Shown here: in pieces, positions 8,543 to 18,443 of the stretch
Layout: every line of letters begins with the position of its first letter
How positions within the stretch are numbered: the stretch's first letter is position 1
DNA from: Mucilaginibacter sp. cycad4
GTDB taxonomy: Bacteria; Bacteroidota; Bacteroidia; Sphingobacteriales; Sphingobacteriaceae
DNA length: 64,000 nt
Reading direction: 5' to 3'
NCBI RefSeq assembly: GCF_034263275.1
Contig: NZ_CP139559.1
Span: 1,674,001 to 1,738,000, forward strand
Translations under genes and position numbers: made by a program
The notes under the pieces: model-generated
The model's database searches: none
Seen by the model: the letters and a program-made list of their open reading frames with translations, nothing else
What the model was told of the DNA's origin: nothing

Positions 8543-10297
8543 ATGCAACCTGATCCTACAAAAAAAACAAACAGTAAACCTCCCGGTGTATTTAGTTTGC
8601 TGAAACCATATAAAGGGCTTGTGGCACTTTTGTTGTTATTTGCCTTACTGGGCAATGCCATGAACCTTTGGCTGCCTAAAATTATAGCTAATGGTATCGA
8701 TGCCTACTCCAATCACCATTTTGTGATAAACGAAGTTATGGTCAAATTCCTGACAGCAACGATTGTAGTATTTTTGTTTGCAGGCTTACAGGCAATTGTT
8801 CAAATATATGCGTCTGAAAAAGTAGCGCGCGATCTCAGGCAGCAGCTGGCTGACAAAATATCCCGCCAAACCCATGCTTTTATCGAACAGGCAAATCCTT
8901 CAAAACTGTTAACCAACCTTACTTCGGATATCGATTCGATCAAACTATTCGTATCACAAGCTTTGGTCTCCATTGTATCATCCTTGTTTATCATTATTGG
9001 CTGCAGTGTGATGCTGCTTACCATTAACTGGAAACTTGCGCTGGTTGTGATCACCATTATTCCCATTATAGGTGGTACGTTTTTTTATGTTTTGAAAAAC
9101 GTGCGTGCCTTGTTTATGAAAAGCCGCGGCGTTATCGATCAGCTTAACAAGGTAATTAACGAGAGCATACTTGGCGCGGCACTTATCAGGGTGATCAACT
9201 CGCAGCAACTGGAGTACAATAAATTCCTTGCTGCCAATACTGAAGCGAAGGATTACGGCTTAAAGATCCTTGGCTTTTTTGCCGGGCTCATTCCCATTGT
9301 AACGTTTACGGCTAACATGGCTGCATTTACCATTTTGGTAATGGGCGGGCATTTCGTGATCAGCGGCAGCATGACCCTGGGCAGTTTCGCGGCTTTTAAC
9401 AGCTACCTGTCGTTATTGATATTCCCGATATTCATTTTAGGTTTCATGAGCAACCTGATAGCGCAGGCCACGGCTTCGTTTACAAGGATCAGCCTGGTTT
9501 TGAACGCGCCTGACGTTACCGACGGCGGTCCGCTGAAAGATACTTTGCACGGCGATGTTGAACTTAAGGACGTTACCATAACCTATGGGCAAAAATCGGC
9601 ACTAAAAAACATCTCATTTAAAGTTAAGGCGGGTTCAAAGATCGCTATTATCGGGCCGACATCCGCAGGTAAAACACAGTTATTGTACTTGCTTACGGGT
9701 TTGATTAGTGCAACTACAGGCGAAGTGCTGTTTGATAGCAAACCGCTTACCGAATACGACAGTGAGACCTTTCACAGGCAGGTTGGCTTTGTTTTCCAGG
9801 ACAGTATCATCTTTAACATGAGCATCCGTGAAAATATAGCCTTCAGCGATACGGTAACTGATGAATCGCTTCAAAAGGCTATTGAAACGGCCGAGTTAAG
9901 CACGTTTATAGACGGCCTGCCCAATAAATTGAGTACCGTAGTATCTGAACGGGGATCAAGCCTTTCGGGCGGACAAAAACAACGTATAATGCTGGCCCGG
10001 GCGCTTGCAGTTAATCCAAAGGTTTTGCTGCTTGATGATTTTACTGCAAGGGTTGATAACAATACAGAAAGAAAGATCCTGGCAAATATTCAAAAGAACT
10101 ATCCGGGTTTAACGCTGATATCGGTAACCCAAAAGATTGCTTCTGTTGAACATTACGACCAGATCATTTTGCTGATGCAGGGCGAAATAGTAGCCAGCGG
10201 TGTGCATGATGAGTTGATGAAAACGAGCCCGGATTATGTACAGATCTTTAATTCACAGCAAAGTACCAGCAATTACGAACAGGGTGTTAATCACTAA
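8543..10297 (+). CDS. ABC exporter half-transporter with degenerate catalytic site (heterodimer subunit 1)
   Basis: A type IV ABC exporter of 584 residues: six transmembrane helices (about 25-310), then a nucleotide-binding domain (about 330-575). Walker A is GPTSAGKT (371-378) and the signature LSGGQKQR is canonical. The Walker B is LLLDDF, with Asp499 where the catalytic Glu should be, and the H-loop His is Gln530 (SVTQK). These are the usual marks of the degenerate-site subunit of heterodimeric exporters such as TM287/288 and BmrC/D. The partner is encoded 33 bp downstream. Multidrug or lipid efflux is likely; the substrate is unknown. Divergent from marR. Confidence 0.92.
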   Translation: MQPDPTKKTNSKPPGVFSLLKPYKGLVALLLLFALLGNAMNLWLPKIIANGIDAYSNHHFVINEVMVKFLTATIVVFLFAGLQAIVQIYASEKVARDLRQQLADKISRQTHAFIEQANPSKLLTNLTSDIDSIKLFVSQALVSIVSSLFIIIGCSVMLLTINWKLALVVITIIPIIGGTFFYVLKNVRALFMKSRGVIDQLNKVINESILGAALIRVINSQQLEYNKFLAANTEAKDYGLKILGFFAGLIPIVTFTANMAAFTILVMGGHFVISGSMTLGSFAAFNSYLSLLIFPIFILGFMSNLIAQATASFTRISLVLNAPDVTDGGPLKDTLHGDVELKDVTITYGQKSALKNISFKVKAGSKIAIIGPTSAGKTQLLYLLTGLISATTGEVLFDSKPLTEYDSETFHRQVGFVFQDSIIFNMSIRENIAFSDTVTDESLQKAIETAELSTFIDGLPNKLSTVVSERGSSLSGGQKQRIMLARALAVNPKVLLLDDFTARVDNNTERKILANIQKNYPGLTLISVTQKIASVEHYDQIILLMQGEIVASGVHDELMKTSPDYVQIFNSQQSTSNYEQGVNH

Positions 10298-10330
10298 ATT
10301 ACATTGATACCTTAAAAAATATTGATTACA

Positions 10331-12091
10331 ATGAACTACGATCTTAACCAATTAGGTAAAAATCAGCAGAAAACCTCGACGCTGGCCGGGTTAAAAAAGC
10401 TGTTCCAGCTTATAGCCCACGAAAAGCGTACGCTCATTATTGCTTTTTTTGCCATCCTTGTTAACTCCACACTTAACCTGCTTGGGCCGCTTATTATTGG
10501 CCATACCATTGACAAGTATGTGCAGCACAAAGATTTTAGCGGGGTTTTACATAATGCAGCTATTTTATTTTGTATGTACCTGGTAGCTTTATTTACCAGC
10601 TATAAGCAAACCACGCTAATGGGCGGGGTGGGGCAAAGGATGTTGTTTACCCTGCGTAATTCTATCTTTAATAAGTTACAGCAGTTGCCGGTGGCCTTTT
10701 TTAATCAGAACAAAGCCGGCGATCTGATATCGAGAGTTAATAACGATACCGATAAGCTTAATCAATTCTTCTCCCAATCGCTGATGCAGTTTATCGGCAA
10801 TATCTCTATTATGATTGGCGCCGGTATTTTTTTGCTGGCTATCAATATTGAACTGGGGGCCGCTGCTTTATCTCCCGCGTTGGTCATCCTGTTTTTAACG
10901 CTGGTATTATCACCATGGATAAAAAGGAAAAATGCCGCGAATTTGAAAAGTACCGGTGCATTGAGCGGTGAGATCCAGGAGAGCATTAATAATTTTAAAG
11001 TGATCATCGCTTTTAACCGGCGCGATTATTTCAGGAAACGTTTCGATATCGCCAACAATCAAAACTATAAAACTGCTATTGGATCGGGCTTGGCTAATAA
11101 CGTTTTTGTGCCGGTATATGGTTTATTTGCCAGCATGGCCCAGCTTACCGTGCTGTGCTTTGGTATCTACCTGATCAGTAAAGGTATGTTCTCTATCGGG
11201 TTGCTGGTTAGTTACCTGTCATATGCTACCAACTTTTATAATCCGTTAAGGCAATTAGCTGCCTTATGGACAAACTTTCAATTGGCAATGGCAGGTTGGG
11301 ACAGGATCTCGCAGATCTTATCCCTTGAAACAGATTTGCCGGTACTGCAGGCAGGCATTAGCGAACCTGATGCTGCTTTATTAGAGTTCAGGCATGTGCA
11401 TTTCAGTTATGATGAAAGCCGGGAGATCCTCCATAATATCTGCTTTAAGTTAGAACGCGGCAAAACCTATGCCTTAGTTGGCCCCACAGGTGGCGGCAAA
11501 ACAACAACTGCTTCACTAATAGCACGTTTGTATGACCCTACTAAAGGCCTGGTGTTACTTGGCGGGAAAGATATCAGGAGCTTCACAGCGGAGGAACGCA
11601 GCCGAAAAATAGGCTTTATTTTGCAGGAGCCGTTCCTTTTTACAGGCACGGTGAGGGATAATATCCTTTATGGCAACGAGCTATTTGAAGATCATACTAA
11701 CGAAGAAATGGAACAGGTGATCAGGGATGTTAACCTGGGCAGCCTGCTGGCAATTTTTGAAGAGGGACTGGATACCAAAGTTCTGTCAGGTGGAGATAGT
11801 ATTAGTTTAGGCCAAAAGCAATTGATTGCCTTTATGCGGGCTGTTTTGCGTAATCCCGAAATTTTGATATTGGATGAAGCTACGGCCAACATTGATACCA
11901 TTACTGAAAAATTGTTGAGCGATATTTTGGATAACCTCCCTAAAACTACTACAAGGGTAATCATAGCGCACCGTCTAAATACCATTGAAAATGCCGATGA
12001 GATTTTCTTCGTAAACTCAGGAGAGGTGATCAGGGCAGGATCATTTGATGATGCTATGGATTTATTGTTGCAGGGGAAAAGGGTGAGTTAA
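10331..12091 (+). CDS. ABC exporter half-transporter, catalytic subunit (heterodimer subunit 2)
   Basis: A 586-residue membrane-ATPase fusion. I use the ATG at 10331, because the upstream TTG at 10322 adds only three residues. The transmembrane domain covers about 30-320 and the nucleotide-binding domain 340-580. Walker A GPTGGGKTT, Walker B LILDEA (Glu516) and the H-loop AHR (His547) are all intact. The signature reads SISLGQKQ, with Leu493 in place of Gly. Paired with the canonical signature of the upstream subunit, this gives one competent and one degenerate ATP site. It therefore almost certainly works only as a heterodimer with its neighbour. Confidence 0.92.
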   Translation: MNYDLNQLGKNQQKTSTLAGLKKLFQLIAHEKRTLIIAFFAILVNSTLNLLGPLIIGHTIDKYVQHKDFSGVLHNAAILFCMYLVALFTSYKQTTLMGGVGQRMLFTLRNSIFNKLQQLPVAFFNQNKAGDLISRVNNDTDKLNQFFSQSLMQFIGNISIMIGAGIFLLAINIELGAAALSPALVILFLTLVLSPWIKRKNAANLKSTGALSGEIQESINNFKVIIAFNRRDYFRKRFDIANNQNYKTAIGSGLANNVFVPVYGLFASMAQLTVLCFGIYLISKGMFSIGLLVSYLSYATNFYNPLRQLAALWTNFQLAMAGWDRISQILSLETDLPVLQAGISEPDAALLEFRHVHFSYDESREILHNICFKLERGKTYALVGPTGGGKTTTASLIARLYDPTKGLVLLGGKDIRSFTAEERSRKIGFILQEPFLFTGTVRDNILYGNELFEDHTNEEMEQVIRDVNLGSLLAIFEEGLDTKVLSGGDSISLGQKQLIAFMRAVLRNPEILILDEATANIDTITEKLLSDILDNLPKTTTRVIIAHRLNTIENADEIFFVNSGEVIRAGSFDDAMDLLLQGKRVS

Positions 12092-12499
12092 TTTACCCAT
12101 AACATGATAAAAAATGAATGTCATGCTGAGTAGGCAAAATCCGGGGCCTGACGCTTTTTTTAAGTTGTTATGGGTAGCCTTGTCGTAGCATGGTGGGCTT
12201 TTACGCGCGGCCCTTCGACAGCATCGGGGTAACAAGCTCTCCACGCAATGTCATTATACCTTCAGAGGCTTCGGGTTTTATTTATTCAGACGGACAGGCC
12301 TGCTTTTTGTCATCACATATTCAGAGGCCACCGGATTTTTGATCACTTCGCCTGTCAGAAAATGCCTGTTTTTTTATCACAATTTGATAAATCCTTTTAA
12401 TTGGGGCTGATAAATCACCAACTTATAAAATAGTTGTCCGATCAACACTAAATAATTGCTAAATTATTTTTACCATTGCATATAAACTTAACCTAAGTT
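12092..12499 (+). repeat. Intergenic region with degenerate REP-like repeats
   Basis: No coding frame is evident. The motif TGTCAT followed by a short gap and TTCAGAGGC occurs at 12249-12269 and 12308-12328 and again at 47426-47446. A further fragment (TGTCATGCTGA, near 12120) resembles the ends of the element at 47.3 kb. These look like decayed copies of a short dispersed repeat. The last 120 bp before 12500 are A/T-rich and probably hold the promoter of the Nudix regulator. Confidence 0.45.
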
Positions 12500-13204
12500 A
12501 TGCATAAGTACAGCGGCGAAACGCGCATTTTAGTTGCAACAGATTGTATCATATTCGGATTCGACGGGGCAAATATTAAGTTATTGCTTGTTCAGCGTGG
12601 CCTTGAGCCCGAAAAACACAAGTGGAGCCTGATAGGCGGTTTTATAAAGCCAACCGAATCACCGGAAGATGCTGCAAACCGTGTTCTTGAATTGCGTACC
12701 GGGCTTAAAAATGTGTACATGGAGCAGTTCCAGGTATTTGGTAAGCCAGAGCGTGACCCGGTAGAAAGAACGCTTTCCGTTGCTTATTTCGCGCTTATCG
12801 ATATCCACAAGTATGAGGCACAGCTAAGTGAAGAGTACCATCCCGAATGGTTTTTGCTGGATGAAATGCCCGACCTGATATTTGACCACAATGAAATGGT
12901 GCGCCTGGCTAAAAGGCAGCTGCGTTACAAGGCCGCGCTTCACCCGATATTATTCCAGTTACTCCCTGAAAAGTTTACGATTCCGCAATTGCAGGCACTT
13001 TATGAAGGTGTTTATCAAACCAAATTTGATGACAGGAACTTTAGCCGTAAGCTGCTTTCAACAGGTTTGCTTGTAAAGCTTCCTGAAAAGGATAAGCTGT
13101 CATCAAAAAAAGGGGCGTTTTACTACAAGCTTGATCAATCACATTACGAAGAAAACTTTGAATCGTTCCTGAACCTGGTGCCTAACCCGGATAAGTTTTT
13201 TTAG
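12500..13204 (+). CDS. Nudix-fold transcriptional regulator (NrtR/AraR-like), catalytically dead Nudix box
   Basis: The protein has 234 residues: an N-terminal Nudix domain (about 1-140) and a C-terminal winged helix (about 150-220: FTIPQLQALYEGVYQTKFD, NFSRKLLSTGLL). The Nudix box starts at Gly47 and keeps Glu53 and Arg61, but the REUXEE core reads RVLELR, so the catalytic glutamates are replaced by Leu65 and Arg66. This is expected for the NrtR/AraR group, in which the domain senses a ligand (ADP-ribose in NrtR, arabinose in the Bacteroidota AraR). No NAD or arabinose genes are adjacent, so the regulon is unknown. Confidence 0.87.
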   Translation: MHKYSGETRILVATDCIIFGFDGANIKLLLVQRGLEPEKHKWSLIGGFIKPTESPEDAANRVLELRTGLKNVYMEQFQVFGKPERDPVERTLSVAYFALIDIHKYEAQLSEEYHPEWFLLDEMPDLIFDHNEMVRLAKRQLRYKAALHPILFQLLPEKFTIPQLQALYEGVYQTKFDDRNFSRKLLSTGLLVKLPEKDKLSSKKGAFYYKLDQSHYEENFESFLNLVPNPDKFF

Positions 13205-13625
13205 CATGCAGGGCAAATGCATTTTAATATTTTAGTGACGATGTTAAGTCGTGTTAACCCCCATTCAGATGCGTTTGCCATGTTTAGCCTGTGGGTTAAT
13301 TTTTTTACATCAAGATCCTGCTGATCGGGTTTTTAGATAGCGATATTGTTGCTGACGCTGTTAAGGGGGATAGTTCACAAAACCATTGCCAAACCGTAGC
13401 AACAAAACTATCTGAAATATACCATCCAAATGCCCCTGAAGTTTATGATCAGCGGGAAAACGACCTTGCCCTTACCTGTAAATTAAACATAGCTAATTAT
13501 GAAATTGACCGGGTAATTAAACAGCATGGTTAATTTTATATAATTACCATACCGTATCAATTAAAGGTTTTTGTACTTTTAAAGTGTTAGTTTAATACTA
13601 TCAAAACCAATTCAACTAAACACTT
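13205..13625. other. Intergenic region, mostly without recognisable genes
   Basis: This 421-bp gap holds a possible decayed small reading frame (listed separately) and an A/T-rich stretch before the giant surface protein. No clear terminator, RNA gene or repeat was seen. Confidence 0.4.
13269..13533 (+). pseudogene. Possible decayed small gene
   Basis: An open frame from 13300 to the TAA at 13533 encodes a protein-like sequence (for example VATKLSEIYHPNAPEVYDQR) but has no ATG. Another frame begins with ATG at 13269 (MRLPCLACGLIFL) and reads DPADRVF before stopping. One added T in the T-run near 13330 would join the two as DRVF-LDSDIVADAV. This suggests a frameshifted gene of about 90 codons. 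No family is recognised, and it may be chance. Confidence 0.25.
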
Positions 13626-16600
13626 TTGAGCAGTATAAATTTTTTGCGGTCGCTAAGCCTCACGTTTACTTTCTTATGCTTTGCTGTTTATGCTTCTGCG
13701 CAGGGTTCATCAAACCAGGGTACAGAATTTTATACTGCATATACCGACCATATTGATGGCGCGGCCGGCAGTCCTACTGCGCTGGGCAGGGGTAGCCAGA
13801 TGGAGCTTTACATAACTGCCGACGTAAATACTGCTGTAACTGTTGAGGTTGCAGATGGTAGCTTTTCAAGCACCTACCAGGTTAAGGCAAAGGACATATT
13901 AACGGTAGATATCCCTCCCGGAGCTTTTATCGGGAGCCAGGGGCAGTTTTTAAAGGGGATCCATATCACATCGTTGAAACCTATCGCAGTTTACGCGCAT
14001 ATTTTTGCAGAGAACGTATCCGGTGCAACGCTTCTGCTGCCGGTTAACACGCTCGGTAAAGATTACCTCTCCATTAACTATCTACAAATATCAAACTCAA
14101 ACAACGGTACAAAAAATACTGAAGGCGTGCCATCATATTCAACCTTTGCAGTAATAGCTACAGAAGATAATACCACGGTTGAAATAACACCCGCACAACC
14201 ATTGTTAAACGGGATTCCTGCAAACCAACCCTTTACCGTAAATTTAAAAAAAGGCGAAGTATACCAGGGATTATCGGCTACTGATCTTACAGGTACCCGT
14301 ATCCGTTCAATTGTGAGTACTGCCGGGGCCTGTAAAAAAATAGCTGTTTTTTCGGGTAGCTCAAAAATAAGCATTGGGTGCCAGGGCGATAAAGGCTCAT
14401 CAGATAACCTCTTTCAGCAGGTTTATCCTTTAGCAGTGTGGGGTAAAAATTATATAACTGCGCCATTAAAAGGGCGCAATTACGATATTTTAAGAATAGT
14501 ACTTAGCTCGCCCGATACAAAGGTTACCGTAAATGGCGTAGCGCCACAGGGAGGGCTGAACAATGGTTTGTATTACGAGTTTACATCAACTGCAACTAAT
14601 GTTATCGCTGCCGATAAACCAATTCAGGTAGCGCAATATGCAGTAACCCAGGGCGAAGGTTTAAACTGCCAGCTTATTCAAGGTGATACGGGCGATCCTG
14701 AAATGATATATCTAACCCCGATTGAACAAACACTTGATCACGTTACACTAAACTCAACCGGAAACTATCGGATCCTGAATAATTTTATTAATGTTATTAT
14801 TAAAACAGCTGCGGTGCCAACGTTTTCGCTCGACGGAGAATCTTATACCCAGTTTTCTCCGGTGCCGAACAGCATTTATTCCTACGCACAAATCAGTGTA
14901 AATGCAGGCGTACATAATATCAAAGCATCGGATGGGTTCAACGCAATTGCTTATGGGTTTGGCAAAACTGAATCCTACGGTTATGCTGCAGGCACCAACC
15001 TTAAAAACCTGAATGAGTTTATTGCATTATTAAACCCTTTGGATAAGTCGGTACAGGCCAATGGCTGCGCCGATACACATTACAAACTGCAGCTTACGTT
15101 GCCATTTCAAACCAATAAAATAAGCTGGGACTTTAAGGATGGCAGTGCTGCTGTTGTTGTAGACAACCCAATACCAACCGGTTCAATCATAAAGGATTCG
15201 AAGGTGCTTTATACTTATGAATGTCCGGTAGATAAAACCTATATCGATGGCGATTATAGTGTGGTGGCAACTGTATTTAACCCTATTGCGGATGAATGCG
15301 GATCAAATGAGGACGTGCAGTTTGATTTTAATATCTCGGTGCCGCCGGTTGTAAAGTTCAATTTTTCAAATACCTGTTTTGGCGGCGATGTTCAGTTCAC
15401 CGATCAGTCAACCTCAGGTACACGGCAAATTAAAACATGGCGATGGGACTTTGGTGATGGCTTAGCTGATATAGTGCAAAACCCTGTACATAAATATGCC
15501 CAACCCGGCGATTACCCGGTTACCCTGTTTGTTACCAATGAAAATGGATGCGGGGCTGCATCTGATCCAATAAAAATCCATATATCAAAGCCTCCTGTTG
15601 CGTCCTTTAGCTACTCAACACCTGGCTGTACAGGGCAGGACGTTACCTTTACCGATAATTCAACATCTGCCGGAGGAAGTATCACAAGCTGGCAATGGGA
15701 CTTTGGCGATGGTACACCGGTTGAAACCCTTACAAGCAAAAATCCGTTTAACCACACGTTTAATAAACCGGGAGATTATTTGGTTAAACTAACCGTCACA
15801 AATGATAATGGTTGCGCAAGTAATATAGCCCCGTTGCATGTTAACATTTATCCTGTGCCAGTAGTTGATTTTTTATTGCCCGATGCTTGTGAAGATGACT
15901 TTGCTCTGTTTACTGATCAAAGCACAATTGCTGATGCCACAGAAGCAGATTTTACCTACGAGTGGAATTTTGGCGATCCTGCAGCAACACCAGCTAACCC
16001 GAATATTTCCCACGAGAAAAACCCCAGGCACAAGTTTTTGGCCGGTAATTACCAGGTTACACTTAAGGTTACTTCAAAAAACGGATGCTCTTTTACATCG
16101 GCTTCAAAGTCATTAACAATTAACGGCAGTAAGCCAAAGGCTACAGTAATTATTAAGGATCTGGCAGGCTTATGCAGCGCTCAGGAAGTGTTTTTTGAAA
16201 ACCGGTCATCGGTTAATTTCGGGGAGATTACCCGGCTTGAGGTTACTTATGACAGCAACGATCCATCAACTATGGTGGTTTATGATCATCCGATACCAGG
16301 ACAACAACTGCGACATAAATATCCCTTGTTTACCACGGGATCGCGCCTGGTTACCTTGCGGGCAGTAGCGTATTCAGGCACATCATGTTCTGATGTTACA
16401 GAAATCCCGGTTAATTTAAAAGCATCGCCTATGGTGACCTTTGATCAGGCGCCTGTTTTTTGCATCGAATCGGAACCAAAAAAAATGTTGCCAAAACTTG
16501 ATGGCCCTGCCGGTTCAGGCGTATTTTCAGGAACAGGGATTAATGCGGATGGTATGTTTAACCCGGCTGTTTCCGGCGCAGGCATATTTGATATCAGGTA

Positions 16601-17162
16601 CATCTACACAACTGCGGATGCCTGTGCTGATACAGTTATACAACAGGTTAAGGTAGATGCATCGCCTCTTGTTTCATTAGGGCCGGATTTTACCATGCTT
16701 GAAGGCACAAAGCACATTTTAAAACCCACAGTGAACGATAATAACTTAAATTATAAATGGACACCGGCAACAGGCCTTGATCATGACGATGTAGCTAATC
16801 CTGTGGCAAGCCCGGCACAGGATATAACCTACCAGGTAGTGGTTACATCGGCACATGGATGCCAGGCTATGGCTACTGTATCGGTAAAGGTTTTAAAGTT
16901 TTTAGTAGTTCCCAATGTGTTTACGCCTAATGGAGATGGGATAAATGACATTTGGAGTGTTAAATATTTAGAAAGTTATCCAAATAATAAGGTTGATGTA
17001 TACAACCGATTCGGAGAAAAGGTATATTCGTCAATTGGTTATAGTGTACCGTGGGATGGGAAATACAAAGGCTTATATTTGCCTCCCGGAACTTATTATT
17101 ATATTATTGACCCCAAAAATGGCCGGGAGGTTATTGCAGGTAATGTGACCATTATCAGATAA
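13626..17162 (+). CDS. Giant PKD-domain surface protein with type IX (type B) sorting domain
   Basis: A 1178-residue exported protein starting at TTG, with a signal peptide ending VYASAQ. The N-terminal region (about 25-330) resembles the IgGFc-binding-protein N-terminal domain found in bacterial surface proteins. From about 575 there are PKD domains, recognised by WDFGDG (twice) and WNFGDP, separated by sequences ending in ENGC, DNGC and KNGC. The last 85 residues (VVPNVFTPNGDGINDIW to GNVTIIR) are a CHU_C/gliding-motility C-terminal domain, the type B signal for type IX secretion. The PorP/SprF gene starts 2 bp after its stop. A role in adhesion or gliding is likely. It has no enzymatic motif. 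Confidence 0.9.
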   Translation: MSSINFLRSLSLTFTFLCFAVYASAQGSSNQGTEFYTAYTDHIDGAAGSPTALGRGSQMELYITADVNTAVTVEVADGSFSSTYQVKAKDILTVDIPPGAFIGSQGQFLKGIHITSLKPIAVYAHIFAENVSGATLLLPVNTLGKDYLSINYLQISNSNNGTKNTEGVPSYSTFAVIATEDNTTVEITPAQPLLNGIPANQPFTVNLKKGEVYQGLSATDLTGTRIRSIVSTAGACKKIAVFSGSSKISIGCQGDKGSSDNLFQQVYPLAVWGKNYITAPLKGRNYDILRIVLSSPDTKVTVNGVAPQGGLNNGLYYEFTSTATNVIAADKPIQVAQYAVTQGEGLNCQLIQGDTGDPEMIYLTPIEQTLDHVTLNSTGNYRILNNFINVIIKTAAVPTFSLDGESYTQFSPVPNSIYSYAQISVNAGVHNIKASDGFNAIAYGFGKTESYGYAAGTNLKNLNEFIALLNPLDKSVQANGCADTHYKLQLTLPFQTNKISWDFKDGSAAVVVDNPIPTGSIIKDSKVLYTYECPVDKTYIDGDYSVVATVFNPIADECGSNEDVQFDFNISVPPVVKFNFSNTCFGGDVQFTDQSTSGTRQIKTWRWDFGDGLADIVQNPVHKYAQPGDYPVTLFVTNENGCGAASDPIKIHISKPPVASFSYSTPGCTGQDVTFTDNSTSAGGSITSWQWDFGDGTPVETLTSKNPFNHTFNKPGDYLVKLTVTNDNGCASNIAPLHVNIYPVPVVDFLLPDACEDDFALFTDQSTIADATEADFTYEWNFGDPAATPANPNISHEKNPRHKFLAGNYQVTLKVTSKNGCSFTSASKSLTINGSKPKATVIIKDLAGLCSAQEVFFENRSSVNFGEITRLEVTYDSNDPSTMVVYDHPIPGQQLRHKYPLFTTGSRLVTLRAVAYSGTSCSDVTEIPVNLKASPMVTFDQAPVFCIESEPKKMLPKLDGPAGSGVFSGTGINADGMFNPAVSGAGIFDIRYIYTTADACADTVIQQVKVDASPLVSLGPDFTMLEGTKHILKPTVNDNNLNYKWTPATGLDHDDVANPVASPAQDITYQVVVTSAHGCQAMATVSVKVLKFLVVPNVFTPNGDGINDIWSVKYLESYPNNKVDVYNRFGEKVYSSIGYSVPWDGKYKGLYLPPGTYYYIIDPKNGREVIAGNVTIIR

Positions 17163-17164
17163 AA

Positions 17165-18181
17165 ATGAAGCGAATTTTACATACTCTACTTATTATTGCT
17201 GTAACAACTCAACTGGCAAAAGCACAGCAACGACCGCAGTACACTCAATACGTATTTAATAATTACCTTTTAAACCCTGCGTTAAGCGGTATTGAAAACT
17301 ATACCGATGTAAAACTGGGCTACCGGAGCCAATGGACAGGGCTTGAAGGAGCACCTGTAACATCCTATTTTTCAGTAAACGCGCCTATAGGTAACAGGTT
17401 TTTACAGGGCGATGCTACCGCGTTTCCGGCAGGAGGAGGGCTAAACCCGTCAAGCAGGTCATATACACAAAATTATATGGCTGCAGAACCGCACCACGGG
17501 GTGGGTTTAATGGTGGTATCTGATAAAACCGGCCCGATAACACAAACCAATATTGATGCAACTTATGCCTACCACCTTGGGCTTACCGAAACTTTAAACT
17601 TAGCTGTTGGGGTATCTGCCGGGGTAAGTCATAATATTATAGATAAAAGTAAACTTACCTATGTTGATCAAAACGACCCGACCATTAATGGCATCGCGGG
17701 TTCACAGTGGAAACCCGACTTAGGTGTAGGTGTATGGGCATATTCGTCAAATTATTTCTTTGGTGCATCAGTACAACAAATCCTGCCGCAAAATTTATAT
17801 GTGACTACATCTACAACAGCTGTACAAAATAAAACCGTGCCGCATTATTTTGTGACCGGTGGCGTTAAGCTTTTCGTATCTGATGATATTACGCTGATGC
17901 CTTCTGCCTTATTAAAATTTATAGCTCCTGTTCCGGTAACTTTTGATGTGAACATGAAAATGTCGTTTAGAGACAAATTCTGGATAGGGGGTTCATACCG
18001 TCGTAATGATTCATACGCCGCGTTAGTAGGGTTTAACCTGAACTCGCTTATTAATGTCGGGTATTCATATGATTTTACAACATCTGCCTTAAACACGGTG
18101 AGCCATGGCTCACATGAAATTGTGTTAGGCATCCTGCTTAATAATCGATATAAAGTAACTTGTCCTCAGCATACTTTTTAA
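17165..18181 (+). CDS. PorP/SprF-family type IX secretion membrane protein
   Basis: The 338-residue outer-membrane protein has a signal peptide (residues 1-20) and the family opening RPQYTQYVFNNYLLNPALSG. It continues as an alternating beta-strand pattern with YRSQWTGLEGAP and ends in paired strands before the C-terminus. PorP/SprF proteins are needed for export or surface attachment of partner proteins carrying CHU_C domains. The 2-bp spacing from the giant PKD protein makes the two an obvious secretion pair. Confidence 0.92.
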   Translation: MKRILHTLLIIAVTTQLAKAQQRPQYTQYVFNNYLLNPALSGIENYTDVKLGYRSQWTGLEGAPVTSYFSVNAPIGNRFLQGDATAFPAGGGLNPSSRSYTQNYMAAEPHHGVGLMVVSDKTGPITQTNIDATYAYHLGLTETLNLAVGVSAGVSHNIIDKSKLTYVDQNDPTINGIAGSQWKPDLGVGVWAYSSNYFFGASVQQILPQNLYVTTSTTAVQNKTVPHYFVTGGVKLFVSDDITLMPSALLKFIAPVPVTFDVNMKMSFRDKFWIGGSYRRNDSYAALVGFNLNSLINVGYSYDFTTSALNTVSHGSHEIVLGILLNNRYKVTCPQHTF

Positions 18182-18443
18182 TTCTTAAAAGCGTTTCTAG
18201 TATACTGGCACAAATTGTCGTACCGTTCGAAATTATTCCGGATTAAGCTCTGTAATTCGGTTTGGCCTATGGAGATGCAATTATGCTGCTGTGCGTAAAC
18301 ACTTATAAACCATTTTGATAATTTCCTAATCAACTGTAGCTGTAGCAGTTTTAATTTACGATATTTAGTTTCTTAAAAGGATAAAAAATAAAACAATACA
18401 ATTGTTTCATGGGTTTATTTAATAACAACTAAAATTAAAACCT

